Origin: Nitrosovibrio sp. Nv4
Lineage (GTDB): Bacteria > Pseudomonadota > Gammaproteobacteria > Burkholderiales > Nitrosomonadaceae
Length of the DNA: 64,000 nucleotides
NCBI RefSeq assembly: GCF_900215485.1
Contig: NZ_OCMZ01000001.1
Span: forward strand, 1,178,001-1,242,000
Reading direction: 5' to 3'
Part shown: in pieces, positions 8,893 to 15,271 of the stretch
Layout: each line of letters starts with the position of its first letter
Numbering within the stretch: the stretch's first letter is position 1
Notes under the pieces: model-generated
Databases searched by the model: none
Told to the model about the DNA's origin: nothing
Seen by the model: the letters and a program-made list of their open reading frames with translations, nothing else
Translations under genes and position numbers: made by a program

Positions 8893-10470
8893 ATGATAAC
8901 TGATAAGTTGATGAATCGCCTTCTCAGATTCGCGTTGGGTATCGCGGAAAACTGGCCGTGGCTAAACACGAAATTAAATGAATGGATCATCAACAGGACC
9001 GTGAATGTTTGCCGCCACAGACCCCATCCCTGGAGTACTGTCCATGACTATACTTCATGGACTTCTCTTACAGATCAGCGGTGGAGCGCGCGTCACCTTC
9101 GTGCAAAAAAGACCCCGAATCTGCCAACATCCGGGGACTTGCTCGGGCTTTTCAAACAACAGAATGGAGAACAGCGTCTTTCCGATAAATCGACATTGTT
9201 GTTCCCAACTTTTGCCCAGTATCTGACTGACGGTTTTATCCGCACCCGCATGCCCGAGGCAAATGAGCCGGAGGAGGTGCGTCTACAGAATACCTCCAAC
9301 CATCAGATTGACATGTGCCCGCTCTATGGACGGTTGCCAAAACAAACGGACGCCCTTCGGCTTAAAAGCGAAGTTGCGGGAGAACGCGGCCGTTTGAAAT
9401 CGCAATTGATCGGAGAGGAAGAGTTTTCGCCTTTCCTCTTTGATAAGGACACGATAAAGGAGGAATTCGTCGACCTCGATAAACCACTCGGCCTGAACAG
9501 TGCTCTGGAGAGGGCGCCCAATCCCGAAGAGTTACGTGCTCGAATTTTTGCCCTTGGAGGGGATCGAACGAATGCCGTGCCGCAAGTTGCCATGCTGAAT
9601 ACGCTGTTTTTGCGAGAGCATAATAGGCTCGCAGGCGAGATTGAACAGAGTCATCCTGATTGGAATGATGAGCGTATTTTTCAGACTGCAAGAAATACGG
9701 TGATTGTGTTGTTCATCAGGATTGTGGTGGAGGAATATATCAGTCATATCTCCCCCTTGTTTCGATATCACGTCGACCCATCAGTTGCCTGGGACGCGCC
9801 ATGGAACAAGCCCAACTGGATTACAACGGAATTCAGCTTGCTGTATCGCTGGCATTCCCTTGTCCCGAATCGGATCACGTGGAATGGCAAAGACTACCTT
9901 TTGGGGGCGACCTCCATGAACAATCGGCTCTTGATCGATGGAGGGTTGCGGCGGGCGTTTACCGATACGAGTGGCCAGCGAGCCGCGCGGCTTGGCCCGT
10001 TCAACACTGCCGAGTTTTTATGGGAAATCGAAACTCGCGCTATCGATCAGGGCCGCTTGGCTGACCTCGCTCCCTACACTGATTATCGTGATTATGTGTC
10101 GCTATCCCGGCCCCGGGATTTCTCAGATATTTCCGAGGACTCCCGAGTGGTCGATTTTCTCAGGAACACATACCGGCGCGTGGAGGATATTGATTTCTAC
10201 GTTGGTTTGTTTGCGGAAGACCTCGTGGAAGATTCGCCTTTGCCGCCATTGATGCTTCGAATGGTAGCAGTGGATGCTTTTTCCCAAGCCTTGACCAATC
10301 CCTTGCTTTCCAGGCATGTGTATAACGAAGAGACGTTTTCCACGCCGGGGTGGAAAGCAATTCACAGTACAAGATCGCTGCAGGATATGCTGGACAGGAA
10401 CGCTGGTTTTGACCCGCTCACCGATTTGTATATCGGCATGACCTTACCTGGCTGGAAACCTGGTGGTTGA
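8893..10470 (+). CDS. Cyclooxygenase-like animal haem peroxidase family protein
   Basis: A 525-residue member of the peroxidase-cyclooxygenase superfamily, closest by eye to prostaglandin H synthases. The start at 8893 is chosen because GAGGGAGG precedes it and because residues 1-60 match the usual bacterial N-terminus; an in-frame extension to 8635 looks non-coding. Aligned to COX-1, FAQYLTDGF (107-115) is the distal haem helix, LREHNRLAGEI the next conserved helix, LLYRWHSLVPN (316-326) carries Tyr318 (the Tyr385 radical site) and His321 (proximal haem ligand), and Ser464 matches aspirin-target Ser530. Distal Gln109 is kept, but the distal His207 position is Asp113. The N-terminal EGF and membrane domains of animal COX are missing, and no signal peptide is seen. 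A fatty-acid oxygenase is the likely role; the product is unknown. Confidence 0.88.
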   Translation: MITDKLMNRLLRFALGIAENWPWLNTKLNEWIINRTVNVCRHRPHPWSTVHDYTSWTSLTDQRWSARHLRAKKTPNLPTSGDLLGLFKQQNGEQRLSDKSTLLFPTFAQYLTDGFIRTRMPEANEPEEVRLQNTSNHQIDMCPLYGRLPKQTDALRLKSEVAGERGRLKSQLIGEEEFSPFLFDKDTIKEEFVDLDKPLGLNSALERAPNPEELRARIFALGGDRTNAVPQVAMLNTLFLREHNRLAGEIEQSHPDWNDERIFQTARNTVIVLFIRIVVEEYISHISPLFRYHVDPSVAWDAPWNKPNWITTEFSLLYRWHSLVPNRITWNGKDYLLGATSMNNRLLIDGGLRRAFTDTSGQRAARLGPFNTAEFLWEIETRAIDQGRLADLAPYTDYRDYVSLSRPRDFSDISEDSRVVDFLRNTYRRVEDIDFYVGLFAEDLVEDSPLPPLMLRMVAVDAFSQALTNPLLSRHVYNEETFSTPGWKAIHSTRSLQDMLDRNAGFDPLTDLYIGMTLPGWKPGG

Positions 10471-10583
10471 GCTAATACGAGAGCCCGGTAACGCCTGGCG
10501 TTAATTTGCCAACGCGAGAACGTTCTCTATCGTTCCCGTGGTAATCACCTGGATAAAGCTTACAGTCAAAATGTATTGCTGTC

Positions 10584-11903
10584 ATGAAGCATCCTCATAG
10601 CGCCAAACATGCATACCATCGACTGGAACGGCGCGAATTCATCGTTTCTGCGGTTGCTACAGGATTCGCTCTTGCGCTTCGCCCGATTTGGGCGCAGACG
10701 ACGACTCATGGGGCGGGCGTGAACATCGGCACAGACGAGACCAGCGCGAGGAATGATAAACAAGACGCTGCGGGGCCGCAATCGCAGCAGGCTCCTGGTA
10801 TTGTCAGTTTATTTCTATGCGGTGATGTTATGACGGGCAGGGGCATTGATCAGATTTTGCCCCATCCCGGCAGCCCCGTCCTTTTCGAGGGCTACATGAA
10901 AAACGCCATCGGTTATGTGGAGCTTGCCGAAGAGGTAAATGGCCCGATACCAAAGCCGGTGGAATTTTCCTATATCTGGGGGGATGCACTTGCCGAACTG
11001 GACCGGCGAAAGCCCGATATACGTATCGTTAATCTGGAAACCGCGGTTACTCGAAGTAATGATGCGGAAGACAAGGCGGTCAATTACCGAATGCATCCAG
11101 GTAATATTCCTTGTATCACCGCGGCGAAAATAGATTGTTGCACTCTGGCGAACAATCATGTTCTCGATTGGGGGTACCCTGGTCTTGCGGAAACATTGAA
11201 GACACTGAAGCAGGCAAATATAAAAACTACAGGAGCAGGTCACAATATTCAAGAGGCCCGGGCCCCTGCCGTGATCGCTGTTTCGAGAAAAGGGCGGGTG
11301 CTGGTTTTTTCATTTGGTTCGGAAACAAGCGGCATACCCTGGAGCTGGGCCGCAGCGCCGGACAGACCTGGGGTAAACCTGTTACCGGACTTATCCGCCG
11401 GAACGATCCGGGATATCGGTAATAGCATCGAGCAAGTGAAACTGGAGGGTGACATTGCAATTGCTTCAATCCACTGGGGCAGCAACTGGGGTTATGAGGT
11501 TCCACGCGGTCAGCGGGAATTCGCCCATCGATTGATCGATGAAGCGAATGTCGATATCGTTCATGGCCACTCTTCCCACCATGTGAAAGGGATCGAGGTT
11601 TATAAAGGAAAACTGATTCTTCACGGCTGTGGTGATTTCCTGAACGACTATGAAGGGATTTCGGGGCATGAGACTTATCGGGGCGATCTGGTTCTAATGT
11701 ATTTCGTAAGTACGGACCCTTCAAGCGGTAATCTGATCAGTCTGGATATGACCGCCATGCAGATTAAACACTTCAGGCTTTATCGCGCATCTGAGGAGGA
11801 CGCCCGCTGGTTGAAGAATGTTCTGAAAAGGGAGGGTGAGAAGTTTGGTACTTCGGTTGAACTGGGCGCTGATAACACTTTAATGCTGCGGTGGGTGGTA
11901 TGA
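10584..11903 (+). CDS. CapA family (poly-gamma-glutamate capsule-type) metallophosphoesterase-like protein
   Basis: A 439-residue protein with a Tat-like leader: ERREFIVSAVATGFALAL near residues 14-31. The CapA domain follows from about residue 75: CGDVMTGRGID, NLETAVT, LANNHVLDWG, ASIHWGSNWGYEVP and VHGHSSHHVKG, containing the Asp, Asn and His residues of the metallophosphoesterase-like fold. In Bacillus, CapA/PgsA helps polymerise or export poly-gamma-glutamate, but no capBC genes are present, so that role should not be assumed. It lies 113 bases downstream of the peroxidase gene on the same strand and may be co-transcribed. The ribosome site is weak. Confidence 0.85.
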   Translation: MKHPHSAKHAYHRLERREFIVSAVATGFALALRPIWAQTTTHGAGVNIGTDETSARNDKQDAAGPQSQQAPGIVSLFLCGDVMTGRGIDQILPHPGSPVLFEGYMKNAIGYVELAEEVNGPIPKPVEFSYIWGDALAELDRRKPDIRIVNLETAVTRSNDAEDKAVNYRMHPGNIPCITAAKIDCCTLANNHVLDWGYPGLAETLKTLKQANIKTTGAGHNIQEARAPAVIAVSRKGRVLVFSFGSETSGIPWSWAAAPDRPGVNLLPDLSAGTIRDIGNSIEQVKLEGDIAIASIHWGSNWGYEVPRGQREFAHRLIDEANVDIVHGHSSHHVKGIEVYKGKLILHGCGDFLNDYEGISGHETYRGDLVLMYFVSTDPSSGNLISLDMTAMQIKHFRLYRASEEDARWLKNVLKREGEKFGTSVELGADNTLMLRWVV

Positions 11904-12024
11904 ATTCATCAAAAAACGTTCCGAAATAAGTCGCGCAGGTGCAACCGAAGAAGCGGTACGATTATCATTTTGCTGGTTATTTCTGCGAAAGCAGGAGCAG
12001 GAATCCACGTTCTCAAAACCATGG

Positions 12025-12044
12025 ATTCCCACTTTTGTGGGAAT
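12025..12044. terminator. Hairpin between convergent genes
   Basis: A perfect 8-bp stem, ATTCCCAC/GTGGGAAT, with a TTTT loop, sits between the converging CapA-like and amidohydrolase genes. There is no strong U-tract on either side (ATTTCT on the plus strand), so it may be a weak bidirectional terminator or an mRNA end-stabilising hairpin. Confidence 0.5.
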
Positions 12045-12057
12045 ATTTCTCAACGGC

Positions 12058-13554
12058 TCAGGGCTGTCCCGCCCCTGGTAGATTCAGAAACTCGCGCCGC
12101 GTCTTTGGTCCATAGGTAAGGAAATGCGGTTCGGGGTGTTCGAGATAGCCAAGCCGTTCCTGGGCGATACCGTCGCGCCTGAGGTATTTCTGTACCTCGT
12201 CTGGGCTGATCGCATATACCCTGGCGGCGTTGAGTCCAAAAATCTTGGCCCGGATCCGTGGGGTAATTTCCGGGTATCCGTGTCTGTCGCGCAAGTCTCG
12301 GGCAATCTGAAACACGCGAAAAGCCTGGATCTGATCCTGCGGGGAGCCATACCAGATCGAGTCCGTTCCCCAGAGTACGTTGTTCTCTCCACAGTACTTC
12401 AGAAGTTTGCCCAATGCATGGGCTGCGGCTTCCGGTTCGCGCATCAGGTAGCGCCACGTGCTACCGAGTTCGGCGTAAACGTTGCTATTTGGCGCCACAT
12501 CGTTCTCTATGAGCGAGCGGATCAGCGTATCGATGCCGTCGTCCGCACCCCTGCCCTCAAAAGCGCGTTCAGGGACCCCAGTGACAAAGCCCGAATGATA
12601 GACCAGGAATGCGACGTCGGGAAAGCGCTTGGCGACGACGCCGATATCAGTGCATTTGCTGTGTTCGTAGGATTGTTTACCGAAAGGCAGGCCCTTGTGC
12701 ACACAGATGATATTGACGCCGAGCTTGCGCGCTTTTTCAATGAAGCGCGTCCCGATCTCATCGGATAGAAAATAGCCCTTGCCTTGAGGCCCGAACTGCG
12801 TGTAAGTCTTCCACGCGGATACGCCCCAGCGCTCCTTCAGCTCATCCATCGAATCGAAGTCAGCCGTCTGATTGGGGTTCACCCGTCCATGCAGCAGCAG
12901 CCGGTGCATGCCCTCCATCCGATCGACGATCTTGCGCACTGCGTCCGCCGTCTGGATGGTGAGTGGCTCGGCATCCGGCCGTGAGGGGACGAAGGAGAGC
13001 ACCATCATATCGGTATCCGAATCGAGGAACACGTCTTTTATAAACTCGTCGGGGCCAAGGCAGCGCAGATAGCTGTACGCCCCGGGCTCGGACGCGAGCG
13101 CGCAGCCGGTCTTGGGCATTTGGCTCAATGGTTTCGCGCCAGGGGTAAGCTTCTGCAACCACGCGCCGTTCGGATCCACGAAGTGTCCCTGCACGTCGAA
13201 GATAAATTCGCCCCCACCAATTCGCGCCTCCGCGAGCGCGGAGTCGAGCGCAGCTTCCCCGGGTAGATTGAAGAATCCTCCCACCTTGCCCGCTGCGGCG
13301 TTCGCGGCATTGAAAGCGAGAAGCGTCGAAGCCGCACCGCAGGCGGAGACGAGAAAGTTTCTCCGGGAAACAGCCAAGCGCTTCGCGTTCTTGTCTGCCG
13401 CCTCATGGGCAAGTCGGTTCGCTGCGCAATTCACAGGCGATAGCGGCACCGGTTCAAACTCTCCATTCGAGGTCGTGTCGAGCTTGATCGGGAGGCGGCT
13501 GCCGTCAGGATCGATGCGGGATTTGGATGGGATCATGTTAGGCATGCCTTTCAA
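12058..13554 (-). CDS. Tat-exported amidohydrolase (amidohydrolase-2/ACMSD-like)
   Basis: A 498-residue protein. After a 56-residue polar lead, SRRNFLVSACGAASTLLAF is a twin-arginine signal, so the folded enzyme is probably periplasmic. The catalytic barrel has FDVQGHFVDP near residue 118, ICVHKGLP, LVYHSGF and NNVLWGTDSIWYG, corresponding to the four metal-binding strands of the amidohydrolase-2 family (relatives of ACMSD and gamma-resorcylate decarboxylase). The first motif reads D-x-Q-x-H rather than D-x-H-x-H, so one usual metal ligand is replaced by Gln. The long N-terminus may be over-extended, since an ATG lies at residue 6. Substrate unknown; transcribed alone. Confidence 0.85.
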   Translation of the reverse strand: MKGMPNMIPSKSRIDPDGSRLPIKLDTTSNGEFEPVPLSPVNCAANRLAHEAADKNAKRLAVSRRNFLVSACGAASTLLAFNAANAAAGKVGGFFNLPGEAALDSALAEARIGGGEFIFDVQGHFVDPNGAWLQKLTPGAKPLSQMPKTGCALASEPGAYSYLRCLGPDEFIKDVFLDSDTDMMVLSFVPSRPDAEPLTIQTADAVRKIVDRMEGMHRLLLHGRVNPNQTADFDSMDELKERWGVSAWKTYTQFGPQGKGYFLSDEIGTRFIEKARKLGVNIICVHKGLPFGKQSYEHSKCTDIGVVAKRFPDVAFLVYHSGFVTGVPERAFEGRGADDGIDTLIRSLIENDVAPNSNVYAELGSTWRYLMREPEAAAHALGKLLKYCGENNVLWGTDSIWYGSPQDQIQAFRVFQIARDLRDRHGYPEITPRIRAKIFGLNAARVYAISPDEVQKYLRRDGIAQERLGYLEHPEPHFLTYGPKTRREFLNLPGAGQP

Positions 13555-13924
13555 AACGGAGAAGTAAACGCAGCGCGCAGGAAAATTCGCAGGACAAGCA
13601 TGTGCATTATCGTAATTTCAGTTTCGGCTCGCCGCGATTTACCAGATTTAGCCTAAAATTGACGTTTCCCTTGAAACGACATTCAACCTGCCGATAGAAG
13701 TTATAGACATGGGACTCAATCAACAGATTAGTACATGAAAATGGATTTGGCAAAGAGCGTGAATTTACCCCAGCAGGTTGGGGTGTGGCCGGAAGCCGCG
13801 CGGATGCGAAGATCGACCTGTGCCAGGGGCAGGTGGTGTGGCTGACTCAATGATGCATAGTTCAGTCACAAATTGAAAGCACAGATCTTTTTAGCCGCTC
13901 CTGGTTGGGTGGCTGAGAGGCAAC
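13555..13924. other. Intergenic region; possible transposase fragment
   Basis: Between the amidohydrolase start and the 6S RNA terminator I see no intact gene. A plus-strand frame from 13736 (product includes MDLAKSV followed by QQVGV) faintly recalls the N-terminus of IS110-family transposases but stops after about 36 codons. The 13555-13735 part presumably holds the amidohydrolase promoter; no clear -35/-10 pair was identified. Confidence 0.3.
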
Positions 13925-13952
13925 AAAAAAAGCGGCATAACCGCTTTTTTTG
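13925..13952 (-). terminator. Rho-independent terminator of 6S RNA
   Basis: A symmetrical hairpin, seven A, then AGCGG...CCGCT, then seven T, with a five-base loop. Read on the minus strand it lies 13 bases past the predicted 3' end of 6S RNA and ends in a run of T. Because both flanks are homopolymeric it could also stop plus-strand transcripts. Confidence 0.85.
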
Positions 13953-13965
13953 TATTCCAAATAAA

Positions 13966-14142
13966 GTCCCCGCAAATGCCGTCAGACCATTTATCTTGAA
14001 CCTTAAGGTCCAAGGTGGTCACTTACCGGATGCATCAGGCGCTTCCGCGTAGGACGCGCACAACAGCATCGCTCTGGTTTGTAACCAATTCTCAAAAAGT
14101 TGGTTCAAAGAATATAGGTCTTAACAAACACCGCAGGGAACA
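13966..14142 (-). ncRNA. ssrS: 6S RNA
   Basis: The location, directly downstream of zapA and before a terminator, is the classical ssrS position in proteobacteria. The two ends pair over a long closing stem (GTTCCC.GCGGTG at 14142-14130 with the 13966-13980 end, a few G-U pairs and one bulge). A second stem AGACC/GGTCT lies inside. On the 3' side of the central bubble is the hairpin CTTGGACC-TTAA-GGTTCAAG, almost the same as the E. coli 6S CCTTGAACC...GGTTCAAGG element. The length of about 177 nt is typical. 6S RNA mimics an open promoter and sequesters sigma70 RNA polymerase in slow growth. End positions are approximate. Confidence 0.85.
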
Positions 14143-14228
14143 ACTTTAGCCCATTGTCGCGTGTACTCAGAATAACGCGCAAATGTGAAAACTGTTCGAG
14201 CCGATCTTGAAAATTTCGTGATGCCGGA

Positions 14229-14537
14229 TCAAAACAGCTTATCTTGCTCCGGCATCACCGCATCAAGTGCTGCCTGCATGTGATCGATTCTACGCTTAAA
14301 TTCTTCCATGTCAAAGCCCTCCCTGTTTCGTGCGGTGAGCAATTCATGAGTGATATTGAGCGCTGCCATAACGGCGACGCGTTCGGAGCCGGCCACCTTG
14401 CCGCTGTCCCTGATATCGCGCATTTTCTTGTCGAGATAAGCCACCGCCTGCAGCAGCTCCTCGCGCTCTTCGTCAGGGCAGGCGACGCGGAATTCGCGTC
14501 CCATGATGACGACATCAATGGTCTGGGGAGTCTTCAT
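14229..14537 (-). CDS. zapA: Cell division protein ZapA
   Basis: A 102-residue ZapA, which binds and bundles FtsZ filaments at the Z-ring. The N-terminal globular part includes VVIMGREFRVACPDEEREELLQ and the conserved LDKKMRDIRDSGKVAGSERVAVMAALNITHELL; the C-terminal half is a coiled coil for dimer and tetramer formation. The start overlaps the stop of the upstream ZapB-like gene (ATGA), so the pair is coupled. 6S RNA follows downstream. Confidence 0.95.
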   Translation of the reverse strand: MKTPQTIDVVIMGREFRVACPDEEREELLQAVAYLDKKMRDIRDSGKVAGSERVAVMAALNITHELLTARNREGFDMEEFKRRIDHMQAALDAVMPEQDKLF

Positions 14538-14734
14538 TCTTCGCTTTCGGGAATTTGCAACAGAATTGCCTCAAGGCGGGAAGCTGCAGTGCTTATTTTT
14601 TCCGTCAGATGTCTATTTTCACTGACGACACCAGCCAGTTGCTGGCGCAGCTCGATATTCTCCGATCGCAGTTGCTGGCACAAGCCCACGAATTGTTTGA
14701 TTTTCTCTTCAAGAGAGTCTAGTTCCGATTCCAT
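14534..14734 (-). CDS. ZapB-like coiled-coil cell division protein (TIGR02449-like)
   Basis: A 66-residue protein that is nearly all coiled coil, beginning MESELDSLEEKIKQFV and continuing with heptads of Leu and Gln to residue 60. Small proteins of this kind sit directly upstream of zapA in beta- and gammaproteobacteria and are described as ZapB-like or TIGR02449. A role at the Z-ring beside ZapA is inferred from position. I choose the ATG at 14734 because the coiled coil starts there and because a good promoter ends just before it; an in-frame upstream extension to 14869 would cross that promoter. There is no Shine-Dalgarno, so it may be translated from a leaderless message. Confidence 0.75.
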   Translation of the reverse strand: MESELDSLEEKIKQFVGLCQQLRSENIELRQQLAGVVSENRHLTEKISTAASRLEAILLQIPESEE

Positions 14735-14740
14735 CGGGTC

Positions 14741-14770
14741 ACTATAGTTTGGAAATCCTTGTTGAGTCAA
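14741..14770 (-). promoter_or_regulatory. Sigma70 promoter of the zapB-like/zapA/6S unit
   Basis: On the minus strand, TTGACT (14770-14765) and TATAGT (14746-14741) are separated by 18 bases. The predicted transcription start, about 14735, coincides with the first base of the zapB-like ATG at 14734. Confidence 0.65.
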
Positions 14771-14929
14771 CTGGGAACACGATTTTTCAAATGTAGTTTC
14801 AAGCAATCCGCCGCGTTCCGCCATGTTTATTCGCATAGCGACACATTCGGTATTCCGGGGGCGAAACATTCACACAAAGGTTTCAGCTCTCTGACACCAA
14901 TGATTCTGGTAGAATGCGCGCCACGTTTG

Positions 14930-15141
14930 AGGTGCTTCGACCGCTTTGCGCGGTCGAGTTAAACGGGAACCAGGTAGGACATCTTCGAACAGTCCTCCGC
15001 AGAGGACTTGGTCGGCGGTTTCTTATGCCTGGGCTGCCCCCGCAACGGTAAGCAGGTGTGGGCGTATCAACAGGCCACTGTGAATTCTCCAGTTCATGGG
15101 AAGGCGATACGTCAAATCCTGCAAGCCCGGATACCGGCCTT
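14930..15141 (+). promoter_or_regulatory. Cobalamin (adenosylcobalamin) riboswitch
   Basis: The expected order of elements is present: a 5' GGTGCT with an adjacent hairpin, TTAAACGGGAA, the highly conserved CTGCCCCCGCAACGGTAA near 15034-15052, GGGAAGGCGATA near 15098, and the B12 box AAGCCCGGATACCGGCCT ending at 15141. Cobalamin binding to such leaders shuts off downstream uptake genes. Here the target is the TonB receptor starting at 15272. Confidence 0.93.
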
Positions 15142-15170
15142 GAATCCATATGGAATTTATCGCGTGGGGC

Positions 15171-15193
15171 GATATCCTGATCGATATCTTTTT
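15171..15193 (+). terminator. Possible expression-platform terminator of the riboswitch
   Basis: GATATC-CTGATC-GATATC forms a 6-bp AT-rich hairpin followed directly by TTTTT, 30 bases after the B12 box and 79 bases before the receptor start. It is a weak stem, so control by ribosome-site occlusion is an alternative. Confidence 0.35.
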
Positions 15194-15271
15194 CGCTCAC
15201 AGAGTCATTCCCCGCGGTATTTCCTTGTTTATCACCTGGGATATGTGCATCCCCAAATACAAGCTGATACC

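Noticed and set aside
15008-15271. In-frame extension of the BtuB-like gene upstream to 15008
   Set aside because: It runs through the cobalamin riboswitch; a clean signal peptide begins at GTG 15272.
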